Assembly: GCA_025966315.1 (NCBI GenBank)
Contig: JAOPUZ010000044.1
Coordinates: forward strand, 62,001-126,000
DNA from: Frankiales bacterium
Lineage (GTDB): Bacteria > Actinomycetota > Actinomycetes > Mycobacteriales > Jatrophihabitantaceae
Length of the DNA: 64,000 nt
Reading direction: 5' to 3'
The translations under genes and the position numbers were made by a program. The notes under the pieces are model-generated. The model saw only the letters and a list, made by a program, of their open reading frames with translations. It was not told where the DNA came from and did no database searches. Below, in pieces: positions 8,354 through 16,171 of this stretch; the first letter of the stretch is position 1, and every line of letters starts with the position of its first letter.

Positions 8354-8946
8354 GGCAGGAAGGCAAGCTGGATCATTTCGTCCCGCATAAGTTCAGCCGA
8401 CTGTGCGGGATCGCCGAAAGACTCCCGGTCGGTTTGGAGCAGCGCGCTGACCGCGGTATCGGCGAAGCGCGCTGTCAGCCGATCGATCTCGCCGACTCCG
8501 GAAACGAGCCGGCCGAGATCGAGTTCCAGCGCGTGCAGTTTCGGAGCCAAGGCGACGTCGGTGAGTTGGCTGGCATAGATCCGATAACCCGCCTCGAATG
8601 GACGCTCGCTCGCCGTGTCGGTGACTTGCTGCAGCATCAGTTCGGTGGCGTCGTGCAGCAGATCGCGTCGGGATCCAACGTCACGGTGCGCCCACCAAAC
8701 CAGGCTTATCGCGTACACGGTGGCGGATTCAGCCAGCTCATCCGGCCGCGCGATCTGGCGTGCAAACTCCAGATCGGTCTCGTCCGCGCGGGTGCGACGG
8801 GCTTGGGCGCGCACCGCAAAGGCGTGGACGGCAGCACCAATCAGTGCACGTTCAGCCAACTCTGGCGTAACTACGGGAGCAATCACTCCGCACCTCGCAC
8901 GGTTAGGTAATCCGATTAGGGCCTGATCGGATGTTAGGACCTTCAT
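8341..8946 (-). CDS. Hypothetical protein, mostly helical
   Basis: A 201-residue protein I do not recognise. It is rich in Ala, Leu, Arg and acidic residues with the periodicity of soluble alpha-helices, and has no signal peptide, membrane segment or metal motif. The ATG at 8946 has only a weak AGGT upstream. A GTG at 8886 (giving 181 residues) is preceded by GAGG about ten bases away and may be the true start, since the first 20 residues look unlike the rest. It is not in an operon: the response regulator ends just upstream at 8981 on the same strand, 34 bases away, so weak read-through from that operon is possible. Confidence 0.6.
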   Translation of the reverse strand: MKVLTSDQALIGLPNRARCGVIAPVVTPELAERALIGAAVHAFAVRAQARRTRADETDLEFARQIARPDELAESATVYAISLVWWAHRDVGSRRDLLHDATELMLQQVTDTASERPFEAGYRIYASQLTDVALAPKLHALELDLGRLVSGVGEIDRLTARFADTAVSALLQTDRESFGDPAQSAELMRDEMIQLAFLPRAA

Positions 8947-8980
8947 CGACCTGGTCGCTGCATTCCTAAGACCTGTTGTG

Positions 8981-9637
8981 TTAAATCCTCGGCTGATCGT
9001 CCGGCGGCACCGGAGCCAGATTGTCGCGAGCCCACATCGCGGCCGAGGTTCGGTCCGTGACGCCGATCCGCCGGAAGACGTTGCCCAGATGTACCTTCAC
9101 CGTCCGTTCGGTGATGCCGAGCGAGCGCGCGATTTGCTTGTTGGCCAGGCCCTGACTGGTAAGGCGTAGCACCTCCACCTCGCGCTGGCTGAGTTGGGCG
9201 TTGGGCACCGTGCCCGCGGGGCCTTCGGCGCCCGGAAGCAGCGCGCCGGCCACGCGCGGGTCGAGCGGCGCATGACCGGCCGCGGCCGACCGAATAGCGG
9301 CCAGCAACTCCTCCGGTGTGCAGTCCTTGAGCACGTACCCGGTTGCGCCCGCGGCGATGGCCTCACGCACCCGAGCCTGATCGGAGAAGGACGACAGCAC
9401 GACCACTCGCGTGCCCGGTCGGTCGACCAGGATCGCCCTGGTCGCTCCGACGCCGTCCAACACCGGCATCGACAGATCCATCAACACGACGTCGGGTTCG
9501 AGCTGAGCGACCACTGTCACCGCCTCAGCGCCGTCAGCCGCCTCGCCCACCACATCGATGTCGTCGGCGTTGGCCAGTACCGAAACCAGTCCCGCCCGGA
9601 CCAGCCGGTGATCGTCGACCAGCACGACGCGGATCAT
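8981..9637 (-). CDS. NarL/LuxR-type response regulator
   Basis: A 218-residue two-component regulator. The receiver domain has the acidic pair in LVDDH, phospho-acceptor Asp54 in VLMDLSMP and Lys in GYVLKD. The C-terminal LuxR-type HTH (LSQREVEVLRL...GITERTVKVHL) binds DNA. I chose ATG 9637 because it overlaps the histidine kinase stop as ATGA; an upstream in-frame start at 9658 would add seven residues inside the kinase. It is the last gene of an operon with its kinase and a small secreted repeat protein. The signal is unknown. Confidence 0.93.
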   Translation of the reverse strand: MIRVVLVDDHRLVRAGLVSVLANADDIDVVGEAADGAEAVTVVAQLEPDVVLMDLSMPVLDGVGATRAILVDRPGTRVVVLSSFSDQARVREAIAAGATGYVLKDCTPEELLAAIRSAAAGHAPLDPRVAGALLPGAEGPAGTVPNAQLSQREVEVLRLTSQGLANKQIARSLGITERTVKVHLGNVFRRIGVTDRTSAAMWARDNLAPVPPDDQPRI

Positions 9638-11022
9638 GCCGGCATCCGCAGTCGCCAACTCGTGCCCTGGCCAGGCGCAGTACGCAGATCCAGCTGCGCC
9701 CGGATGCCCGACGCCACTTCGCTCATCAGCGATAGGCCCAGATTTTCCGGACGGGCGCTGCCGGCCTCGAAGCCGCTGCCGTCATCGCTGACAATCAACG
9801 TGACGACACCGGCCTGGTCGTTGAGGGCAATCAGCACCTGGCCGGCATGAGCATGTTTTACCGTATTGCGTAAGCACTCCTGAGCGATCCGCAGTACAGC
9901 CTGCTGCTGGTCGAGCGACAGCCGGGCAACCGCGGCCTCGTCCACGTCGAATCGCACCTCGGGTCCACGCCCGGCCAGCGTTGCCGCCATGTCGCGCAAC
10001 GTGGCGGGCAGACCCGCTGACCGCAACGTCGGCGGGTAGATGTCGACGACCAGCGACCGCAGCCCACCCAGGCTGGTGCGGACGGTGGCCGCGGCGGCAC
10101 GCAGATGCTCGGCGAGTTCGGCCTCACCGCGGCCCGCAGCCGCCTCGGCGCCACCGGCCACCGCGAACGAGGCCGCAGCCAACTCCTGCACAATCCCGTC
10201 GTGCAACGCAGCCGCGATCCGCTGTCGTTCGTCGCCAGAGGCATCCAGCGCGCGCTGCATCAGGGCCTCCCGTTGCAACTGTGCCCGGCGGGCGCGCCGT
10301 AGCAACGTCCACATGATCGGCACGAGCAGGACGAAGATCAGGGCCACGCTGCTCACCGTGATTCCCACGAACCCGCGCCACAATTGCGAACTTCGCTGGC
10401 TGACCACGTCGTAGCGGAAGTACGTCTCGAAGAGCAGCTCGTGGCCGGCCGGCGTCCACACCGGCCGGTACACCTCAAGCAGCTTGCCCTGGCTGCGTTC
10501 AAAGGCGTTCTCCGGCCGGGACAGGTCGGTGACCTCGGCCTGGGTCTGCGGCGTGCTGAACGCGGTCTGGCCTTCCTCGTCGAGGCTGAACGTCTGCCCG
10601 ACAAGGCGCGCTTCGTCGGAATACAGGACGAGGCCCTGCGCGGTCCAGAGCTTGACCCGTACCAGCGAACTGGACAGCACCCGAGTTCGGATCAGGTCGT
10701 TCAGGGCCGCAGCCGCGGTGGGGTCGGTGGCCATTTCGTCGGTGAGAGACGGCTGAACCACGCTGTCGGCCAGCACATCGGTGGTTTCGGCGACGTCGTG
10801 GACGGCCTGATTCTCGGCGATACGCCGGCTGAGGGCAGAACCGGCGAGGCCCACCACGATGGCGAGCACGGCGGCGGCGATGCTCAGTTGCAGGACGAGG
10901 CGCCGCAGGCTGAGCGGGCGTTCATCGGTGGCCGCTGGGCGATCGGCCGCCGACACGACCGTGACCCAGCCATCGGTATCCGAGGCCGGGTCGCGGGTGC
11001 CGAGATCGGCGTCCGAGGTCAT
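9634..11022 (-). CDS. Membrane sensor histidine kinase (HisKA_3 type)
   Basis: A 462-residue NarX/DegS-like kinase. A cytoplasmic N-terminal tail leads to TM1 (residues 41-63), an extracytoplasmic sensor of about 150 residues, TM2 (about 218-241), then a HisKA_3 dimerisation helix with phospho-accepting His274 in AAALHDGIVQE and an HATPase domain with N-box (QECLRNTVKHAHA) and G-box (SDDGSGF). The ATGA overlap with the downstream regulator gene and the five-base gap from the upstream secreted protein gene mark a tight operon. The extracytoplasmic part resembles a PAS/CACHE-like sensor, but I cannot assign a ligand. Confidence 0.93.
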   Translation of the reverse strand: MTSDADLGTRDPASDTDGWVTVVSAADRPAATDERPLSLRRLVLQLSIAAAVLAIVVGLAGSALSRRIAENQAVHDVAETTDVLADSVVQPSLTDEMATDPTAAAALNDLIRTRVLSSSLVRVKLWTAQGLVLYSDEARLVGQTFSLDEEGQTAFSTPQTQAEVTDLSRPENAFERSQGKLLEVYRPVWTPAGHELLFETYFRYDVVSQRSSQLWRGFVGITVSSVALIFVLLVPIMWTLLRRARRAQLQREALMQRALDASGDERQRIAAALHDGIVQELAAASFAVAGGAEAAAGRGEAELAEHLRAAAATVRTSLGGLRSLVVDIYPPTLRSAGLPATLRDMAATLAGRGPEVRFDVDEAAVARLSLDQQQAVLRIAQECLRNTVKHAHAGQVLIALNDQAGVVTLIVSDDGSGFEAGSARPENLGLSLMSEVASGIRAQLDLRTAPGQGTSWRLRMPA

Positions 11023-11027
11023 GAGGT

Positions 11028-11453
11028 TCAGTGTCCGCTACCGTGCAGCTCGCTGCCGTGTCCGCTGTCATCCGAACCGCTGTTACTCGAGCCGCTGTTA
11101 CCCGAGTTGTCGTCGCCCGGTTCGGCGGTCTTGGTGGTGCGCAGGCCGCCGTTGTCGTCGCCTGGTTCGGCGGTCTTGGTGGTCCGCAGGCCGCCGTTGT
11201 CGTCGCCCGGTTCGGCGGTTCTGGTCGCTCGCGGCGTGGCGGTAGCGGTAGCGCTGGCCTGCGGCGAACGTGCCGCGCTCGAGTCGTCGGTAGCGTGTCC
11301 ATGATCATCGAACTTGACCACCTGCGCCTGGGACGGCACCCGGACCGGCAGCTTGTGGCTGAACGATGCGTTGCCCGAAAGGCCCGCGGCGGCCGGGATA
11401 CCCGCGGCAATAACGCCGGCGACGACGGCCGATCCGATGAGTAGACGCTTCAT
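11028..11453 (-). CDS. Small secreted acidic repeat protein
   Basis: A 141-residue exported protein. The ATG at 11453 is preceded by AAAGGAGCAGCC, a good ribosome-binding site, and starts a signal peptide (MKRLLIGSAVVAGV...) with probable cleavage after AAAGLS or nearby. The mature part is disordered, with three copies of TAEPGDDNGG(L) and a Gly/Ser/Asp/His tail ending in ELHGSGH that might bind metal (speculative). It is the first gene of the operon with the sensor kinase and regulator and could be the ligand-sensing accessory or the output of that system. The longer frame to 11522 lacks a ribosome-binding site. Confidence 0.75.
   Translation of the reverse strand: MKRLLIGSAVVAGVIAAGIPAAAGLSGNASFSHKLPVRVPSQAQVVKFDDHGHATDDSSAARSPQASATATATPRATRTAEPGDDNGGLRTTKTAEPGDDNGGLRTTKTAEPGDDNSGNSGSSNSGSDDSGHGSELHGSGH
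11106..11220 (-). repeat. In-frame 45-bp tandem repeat (2.6 copies)
   Basis: Nearly identical 45-base units encode the 15-residue TAEPGDDNGGLRTTK repeats of the secreted protein. Confidence 0.88.
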
Positions 11454-11466
11454 GGCTGCTCCTTTG

Positions 11467-11490
11467 AGAGGTGTTCGTGCTGACACCTCT
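11467..11490 (-). promoter_or_regulatory. 5' leader hairpin before the kinase operon
   Basis: An 8-bp inverted repeat (agaggtgt / acacctct) with an 8-base loop lies immediately before the ribosome-binding site of the gene starting at 11453. It may mask or space the site, or be an operator; function not shown. Confidence 0.4.
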
Positions 11491-11739
11491 ATTTCTGCCG
11501 TACTGGCGGTACTGGTCGCCATCAGACGATGGTCCTAGTACCACCGGAATTCCGGGGAGTTCGCCCGTCAATCATCGGTCGCCGGCGACGCTGCCTCGGT
11601 GCAACAAGCCCGCCCGGTAGCGCACCCCAAGATGAAACGACCCGTTCGCAGCGGCCGCGGCGAGGGCTGGTCCGGCCCGGTTCGAACTGTAACGGAGAGC
11701 TGTGCGGGTAATGCCGCATCGCGGGGGCCATGTTTACTC

Positions 11740-11811
11740 GGCGCGGATCGCGCAGCCGGTCAGCCGGTCAGCCGGTCGGCCGGTCAGCCGCGCAGCTAGC
11801 GGCGCGGATCG
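11740..11811. repeat. 8-bp tandem repeats flanked by an 11-bp direct repeat
   Basis: Four units of cagccggt (11753-11784) lie between direct copies of ggcgcggatcg at 11740-11750 and 11801-11811. The rest of the gap from 11454 to 11795 shows no convincing gene; only short shadow frames occur. The arrangement marks the left edge of a rearranged stretch. Confidence 0.6.
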
Positions 11812-11968
11812 GGCAACCGCCTACTGCCCACCGCGACGTAGACGGCCACCAGCGCCTGGATGGCCAGCACCACGGCGAAGGCCTCCCGCATGCTGGTCTC
11901 CGACATGCTGATGAACAGCGATCCCAGCGCCGCAGCGCCCAGCGCCAGGGCGACTGCCCGGTCGCCAC
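11796..11968 (-). pseudogene. C-terminal fragment of a membrane protein
   Basis: On the minus strand the last ~57 codons before the stop at 11796 encode two hydrophobic helices (VALALGAAALGSLF; AFAVVLAIQALVAVYVAVG) ending in a basic tail, as at the end of a small permease or MFS-like protein. Upstream of about 11968 the frame continues only as the antisense of the MmyB remnant, so the N-terminal part is missing. I read it as a truncated remnant. The parent gene is not identifiable. Confidence 0.45.
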
Positions 11969-12493
11969 TCCGCCGGTGCGCAGCATCGTCGACCAGCTCT
12001 CGCCATTCCCGGCGGCGGTGCAGAACGGCAAGTACGACTTGCTGGCCTTCAACCGGGTCTACTCCCGGCTGATCGTCAACATGGATCTCGTCGATCCGGC
12101 CGAGCACAATTGCATGTGGCAGGCATTCACCAAGCGCACTGGCACAAGAACATTCTTGATTGGGACGAAGGCGCAGCCCGGATGGTGGCGCAGTTCCGTG
12201 GTCAAATGGCCGAGCACGTCGCCGGACCGGCCTGGAAGAATCTCTTGCGCAGATTACGGCTGGCCTCGCCTGAATTCGCAGCCCTGTGGGATCAGCACGA
12301 GGTCACCGCCATTACGTCGCGGACCAAGCGAATTCGGAATCCATGGGTCGGCCTGCTGCGATTTGATACCGTCAGTACCTGGCTGAATCCAAGCCCGGGC
12401 TCCCGGTTGCTGGTGTACACGCCGGCCGATGCTGAAACTGGCCGACGACTTGCCACCCTCGAGCAAATGATCAACGACGGACAATGTGACTGA
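11960..12493 (+). pseudogene. MmyB-like transcription regulator remnant, frameshifted
   Basis: Two plus-strand frames together spell the ligand-binding (C-terminal) half of an MmyB-like XRE-family regulator. The first (about 11960-12140) reads VRSIVDQLSPFPAAVQNGKYDLLAFN. The second (about 12140-12493) has NILDWDEGAARMVAQFR, SPEFAALWDQHEV and a C-terminal L-x-V-Y-T-P-x-D segment. The join needs a one- or two-base shift between roughly 12130 and 12150. The N-terminal helix-turn-helix is absent; a membrane-protein fragment on the other strand abuts instead. The gene is therefore broken twice, by 5' deletion and by frameshift. No functional start is evident. Confidence 0.72.
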
Positions 12494-12498
12494 TTCGA

Positions 12499-12693
12499 TT
12501 GCGTGATTTCTACTGTCCCGAATGTGGGCATCGCGGCTTCCAACTGGCTTTTGAACCGGTGACCACCGGGCATCACACCGGCGTCATCACCCTTGATCTC
12601 GCCGAAAGCGACGACGTCCATCGCGAACGTTTGTGCATTTCGATGGACGAGCCTTATCGCACTCTGCTGGGCAATTTGGAGGTGTTGCGCTAG
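12499..12693 (+). CDS. Small zinc-ribbon-like protein (putative)
   Basis: A 64-codon frame beginning at TTG, six bases after the MmyB remnant stop. It starts MRDFYCPECGHRGF, a CxxC knuckle like half a zinc ribbon; a second CxxC is missing. It ends three bases before the ATG of the hydrolase and codon use looks coding. It may be a real small gene or a further remnant. No function can be assigned. Confidence 0.4.
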   Translation: MRDFYCPECGHRGFQLAFEPVTTGHHTGVITLDLAESDDVHRERLCISMDEPYRTLLGNLEVLR

Positions 12694-12695
12694 TC

Positions 12696-13583
12696 ATGGA
12701 CGCATTGATCCGAGCCGGCGTGCTCGAGGTTGCCATCCGTCGCAGCGGCCCGGCGGACGGCTGGCCGGTGGTCCTGCTCCACGGGTTCCCCTACGACGGG
12801 CACGCCTACGACGAAGTGGCGCCGCTGTTGGTCGCGGCCGGTGCGTACGTGATCGTCCCGACCCTGCGCGGATACGGGCAAACGAGATTCCTCGAAGCAT
12901 CGACGCTTCGTTCCGGCCAGCAAGCGGCAATGGGTCGTGATCTGCTGGCGTTGTTGGACGCGCTCGAACTACCCTCGGCGATCCTGGCCGGCTATGACTG
13001 GGGTGCCCGCGCGGCCTGCATCGTTGCCGCCCTATGGCCGGCGCGAGCGGCTGGCCTGGTCTCGGTGAACGGCTACTGCATCCAGAACATTGCCCGGTCG
13101 AGTCAGCCGGCCGCGCCGGACATCGAGCGTCGGCAGTGGTACCAGTACTACCTGCACTCCGAACGGGGCCGGGCCGGGTTGGCGGCCAATCGGCGGGCGT
13201 TCGCCGAGCTGTTGTGGCGAGGATGGTCGCCGACCTGGGCCGGCGTCGACACCCGGTTCGAGCACACGGCGCCCTCTTTCGACAACCCGGATTTCGTCGA
13301 CGTCGTGGTGCATTCCTACCGACACCGCTACGGCCTGGTTGCCGGGGATCCGGCTTATCAGCAGGACGAGGAACAACTGGCCGGCCAACCCCGGATCACC
13401 GTTGACACCATCACGCTGGACGGTGCGGACGACGGGGTGAACCCGGCCAAGGACCGCGGCCATCACGAGCCGCACTTCGAACGGTTACTCGATCACCGGG
13501 TCCTACCCGGCGTGGGTCATAACCTGCCGCAGGAGGCACCCGCCGCGTTCGCTGCGGCCGTCCTCGACCTGCACGGGCAGTGA
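12696..13583 (+). CDS. Alpha/beta hydrolase, epoxide hydrolase/dehalogenase-like
   Basis: A 295-residue alpha/beta hydrolase. HGFPYDG supplies the oxyanion loop, and the nucleophile elbow reads GYDWGARA, with Asp101 in place of the usual Ser. Asp nucleophiles with D-W-G are typical of epoxide hydrolases and haloalkane dehalogenases. The acid is probably the Asp in GADDGV, and the catalytic His is His275 in GVGHNLP. The ATG at 12696 has a GGAGG-like site (ttggaggtg) in front. It may be co-transcribed with the small zinc-ribbon frame. Substrate unknown. Confidence 0.85.
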   Translation: MDALIRAGVLEVAIRRSGPADGWPVVLLHGFPYDGHAYDEVAPLLVAAGAYVIVPTLRGYGQTRFLEASTLRSGQQAAMGRDLLALLDALELPSAILAGYDWGARAACIVAALWPARAAGLVSVNGYCIQNIARSSQPAAPDIERRQWYQYYLHSERGRAGLAANRRAFAELLWRGWSPTWAGVDTRFEHTAPSFDNPDFVDVVVHSYRHRYGLVAGDPAYQQDEEQLAGQPRITVDTITLDGADDGVNPAKDRGHHEPHFERLLDHRVLPGVGHNLPQEAPAAFAAAVLDLHGQ

Positions 13584-13595
13584 CGGTCGCTCGAT

Positions 13596-13982
13596 TCAGT
13601 GGGTCGCCAGCTCCTGCGCGCGGGTCGTCACGCGGACCATCAATTCGGCTGACCAGCCGTCGACCGGAGTTTCGCGCGGCAAGATCTCGTGCATCGCGGT
13701 GTTGACGCTCTCGAACGCGTGCTGCAGGGTGATCTGGCCGTGGGCGAGGCTCGACACGGTCGCGGCCATCGAATAGATGATCTGCTCATTGTCGGCGTCC
13801 CGGATGACGGGCTGTCCACTCAGCAGCAGCATGTCGGTCGTACTGAGTCGACCGCAGGTGACTTGCTGCGGATCGAGGGTTATCCGGTCGTACCGCGGCA
13901 GCTCACCCAGGCTGCGTCCGCAGCACGGCGACACCTTCTCGGCTGTCTCCGGCGGAGCGTGTAGTTCTTCCTTGGCGAGCAT
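13596..13982 (-). CDS. Hypothetical protein with CCGR motif
   Basis: A 128-residue protein I cannot assign. It contains CCGRSLGELPRYDRITLDPQ, a pattern I associate with small actinobacterial conserved hypotheticals, then a mixed alpha/beta remainder without membrane segments. I chose ATG 13982 (GAAGGG upstream); the frame is open to 14072 but its first 30 residues look unrelated. It is convergent with the hydrolase, 12 bases apart. Confidence 0.6.
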   Translation of the reverse strand: MLAKEELHAPPETAEKVSPCCGRSLGELPRYDRITLDPQQVTCGRLSTTDMLLLSGQPVIRDADNEQIIYSMAATVSSLAHGQITLQHAFESVNTAMHEILPRETPVDGWSAELMVRVTTRAQELATH

Positions 13983-14142
13983 GCGGCGCCCTTCATTGAT
14001 CCGGTAAGACGCAGCGACGATAACCCGGCCGGGCGTATTTATCCGGAAATTGAACACAATCGTCGTGCACATCTCGATGATCGAGCGTACTTGCGACAGG
14101 CCGTGTTCGGGCCGCTACCAGCGGTTCAATTCGGAGCCGGAC

Positions 14143-14811
14143 TCAGCCGCCGAGGCCGGCGACCAGGTTGATCGTGGTGGCCAGGATGACCGAGCCGAAT
14201 ATGAAGGACAGCAAGCCTTGCCGCAGCGCGGTCGCGCGGATCACCGAATTCTGCAGATTGGTATCCGACACCTGGAAGGTCATGCCGAGGCTGAAGGCCA
14301 GATAAGCGAAATCGCTGTACCTGGGCGGCGGCTGCTGATTGAAGTCGACGCCGCCGATCGGTGGCCGGTAATACAGCTTGGCGTAGCGCAGCGTGTAAAC
14401 GGTATGCACGAGCAGCCAGGACAGCCCGACGGTGGCTACCCCGATGCCGGCCAGCAGATCCTGTCGTAAACCGTGGGCCGAGTGCGCCTGTAGCAAGAAG
14501 AATCCGACGGCGGCCAGGCTCGCCACCGCCGCACCGAGCAGGATGATGTCGCTGACGCGGTCGGTCGGGTCCTCCCGCGTCGCGTGTGATGCGGTGCGGT
14601 CGGCGTTCATCGGCCAGATCACCCACCAGGTCCACGTGACCAGCGTCGCGGCCGCGACGTCCCACGCCAGCGCCGGGGCATAGTCGGGCGAGCCGATTAC
14701 CACGGTGAGCACGCCCGCGACGACGCCGAAGGCAACGGCGATCCAGAGGCGGGTGCTCGTACCCAGCCCGAGGTTGGTCATAGCCGAGGGCACCCGCTTG
14801 TCGTCCGGCAT
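14143..14811 (-). CDS. DUF1345 family integral membrane protein
   Basis: A 222-residue membrane protein with about five hydrophobic helices: two in the first 75 residues, two around 90-140 and one at the C-terminus. The signature YSDFAYLAFSLGMTFQVSDT is characteristic of DUF1345, a family of unknown function. ATG 14811 gives an N-terminus just before the first helix; the open frame beyond it overlaps the divergent promoter region. It is divergent from the quinone reductase, with 84 bases between starts. Confidence 0.85.
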   Translation of the reverse strand: MPDDKRVPSAMTNLGLGTSTRLWIAVAFGVVAGVLTVVIGSPDYAPALAWDVAAATLVTWTWWVIWPMNADRTASHATREDPTDRVSDIILLGAAVASLAAVGFFLLQAHSAHGLRQDLLAGIGVATVGLSWLLVHTVYTLRYAKLYYRPPIGGVDFNQQPPPRYSDFAYLAFSLGMTFQVSDTNLQNSVIRATALRQGLLSFIFGSVILATTINLVAGLGG

Positions 14812-14868
14812 GACGTCTACTGTGGCAAAGCGTGACGTCGGCGCGGCGCGACGCGCCGGTGCGCCGGC

Positions 14869-14883
14869 AGTGCACTGTGCACT
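14869..14883. promoter_or_regulatory. Perfect palindrome (candidate operator)
   Basis: AGTGCAC-T-GTGCACT is a perfect 7-1-7 inverted repeat in the divergent region between the DUF1345 gene and the quinone reductase. Its last base is the first base of a TACCGT -10 box, so a bound repressor would block the reductase promoter. No regulator gene is adjacent. Confidence 0.55.
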
Positions 14884-14888
14884 ACCGT
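14883..14888 (+). promoter_or_regulatory. -10 box (TACCGT), leaderless quinone reductase
   Basis: TACCGT fits TANNNT and ends seven bases before the ATG at 14896, consistent with leaderless transcription. A GAGG lies only two bases from the ATG, too close for a normal ribosome-binding site. Confidence 0.5.
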
Positions 14889-14895
14889 CGAGGTC

Positions 14896-15927
14896 ATGCG
14901 AGCAATCGTCTACACCCGAACCGGTGACCCCGCTGTCCTGACGCTGGTCGACAAGGCTGAGCGCAGTCCCGGCGAAGGCGAAGTGGCGGTGCGCATTCAT
15001 CGTTCCGGCATCAACCCGACGGACGTCAAGTCGCGCGCGGGCAGTTCCGCCGCCAGTTCCGGCGCCGAGCTCGCAGAACCACAGGTCCCCGGGCAGGACG
15101 GTTCCGGCGTGGTCGAATCAGTCGGTTCCGGCGTCGACCCGGCGTTGGCCGGTAAGCGGGTGTGGATCTGGGAAGCGGCGTACCAGCGGCCCGAAGGCAC
15201 CACCCAGGAACTCGCGATTGTCCCGGCCCGGCAGGTCGTGGTGTTGCCGGATACGGTCTCCTTCGACCTGGCCGCCAGCCTGCCGATCCCGTTCATGACC
15301 GCCCATCGTTGCCTGACCGTCGCCGAGCACGGCCCGACCCGACTCGGGCCAGGCGCCCTGGCCGGGCGCACCGTGCTGGTCGCCGGTGGTGCCGGCGCGG
15401 TCGGCAATGCCGCAATCCAGCTCGCCCGGTGGGCCGACGCCACCGTCATCACCACCGTGAGCAGCCCGGCTAAGGCTCAGCTGGCCGCGGCCGCCGGTGC
15501 GGATCACATCATCGACTACAAACGGCAGGACGTCGCGGCCGAGGTCCGCAAGATCGCGGTGCACGGCGTGGACGCGATCGTTGAAGTGTCGCCGAGTGCC
15601 AACGCGGCCATCGACGCTGCGGTCATCGCGCCCGATGGTGCGATCGCGGTGTACGCCACCGACGGTGGCCCGAACGTGACGTTGCCGGTCATCACCCTGA
15701 TGATCCCCAACGCTCGCTGGCAGTTCGTGCTCGTCTACACCGAGCCCGAACAAGCCAAGCGGCATGCCATCGCCGACCTTCAAGAGGCTTTGGCTACCGG
15801 GGCAATCCGGGTCGGCGCCGAGGCTGGCTTGCCGTTGCATCACTTCTCGTTGGACCAGGCCGCCGCCGCGCATGCCGCGGTCGAGGGCGCCGCCGTGGGC
15901 AAGGTTCTGATCGACGTCACCGACTAA
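14896..15927 (+). CDS. NADPH:quinone reductase (zinc-free MDR family)
   Basis: A 343-residue medium-chain dehydrogenase/reductase of the quinone oxidoreductase type. Residues 35-50 (RSGINPTDVKSR) and the GQDGSGVVESVG segment form the GroES-like catalytic fold. VLVAGGAGAVGNAAIQLARW gives the Rossmann nucleotide-binding loop, and ADHIIDYKRQDV follows in the usual place. The structural-zinc cysteines of alcohol dehydrogenases are absent. It probably reduces quinones or enones with NADPH. A palindromic operator-like site overlaps its promoter. It lies 130 bases before the peptide gene, but nothing shows that it belongs to that locus. Confidence 0.9.
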   Translation: MRAIVYTRTGDPAVLTLVDKAERSPGEGEVAVRIHRSGINPTDVKSRAGSSAASSGAELAEPQVPGQDGSGVVESVGSGVDPALAGKRVWIWEAAYQRPEGTTQELAIVPARQVVVLPDTVSFDLAASLPIPFMTAHRCLTVAEHGPTRLGPGALAGRTVLVAGGAGAVGNAAIQLARWADATVITTVSSPAKAQLAAAAGADHIIDYKRQDVAAEVRKIAVHGVDAIVEVSPSANAAIDAAVIAPDGAIAVYATDGGPNVTLPVITLMIPNARWQFVLVYTEPEQAKRHAIADLQEALATGAIRVGAEAGLPLHHFSLDQAAAAHAAVEGAAVGKVLIDVTD

Positions 15928-16040
15928 CCGGCACCCCTCGCGATAGCGCGCGCGTCCCACCGGAGCCGAGCGCGAGCAGGTATCAGCCCGAAGGTCACAC
16001 ACTCCTGATTTGCGACATCAGCATGCCCGTCCCCAGCATC

Positions 16041-16050
16041 AGGAGGGGGT
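16041..16050 (+). promoter_or_regulatory. Very strong ribosome-binding site of the peptide gene
   Basis: AGGAGGGGGT ends seven bases before the ATG at 16058 and is almost fully complementary to the 16S 3' end. It is the strongest such site in the window, as expected for a highly made precursor peptide. No convincing -35/-10 pair was found in 15928-16040. Confidence 0.75.
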
Positions 16051-16057
16051 GACACTC

Positions 16058-16147
16058 ATGAAGAAGATCATCGTTCGCAAGGCCGGCACGGTACGACTGA
16101 CCGCGCGCTGCAGCAACTACTGCTACGGAAACTGTTGTTGCCTCTGA
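16058..16147 (+). CDS. Cys-rich 29-residue candidate RiPP precursor peptide
   Basis: A 29-codon gene: a basic leader-like half (MKKIIVRKAGTVRLTAR) and a C-terminal half with Cys18, Cys22, Cys26, Cys27 and Cys28, two Tyr, two Asn, one Gly and final Leu29. It has no hydrophobic signal peptide, so it would need dedicated processing and export. Evidence that it is real: an excellent ribosome-binding site, a start codon free of competing frames, a following perfect hairpin, and a downstream pair of genes with the look of RiPP machinery (an RRE-like domain fused to a membrane metalloprotease, then a TPR protein). I infer a modified peptide with a core of about 12 residues from Cys18. I cannot assign it to a named RiPP class; the modification is unknown. 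Confidence 0.7.
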   Translation: MKKIIVRKAGTVRLTARCSNYCYGNCCCL

Positions 16148-16171
16148 GCATCGCAGTGGTCGACGGAGCAG

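Noticed and set aside
7418-8578. 386-codon frame starting beside the SOS box
   Set aside because: It overlaps the DUF2510 gene in another frame and has a Lys/Arg/Pro-rich shadow composition. A leaderless start at 7418 is formally possible but unsupported.
16058-16147. Assignment of the peptide to lanthipeptides or lasso peptides
   Set aside because: Cysteines alone suggest lanthionine rings, but there is no LanM/LanBC/LanKC-like enzyme and almost no Ser/Thr in the core. Lasso B/C proteins are also absent.
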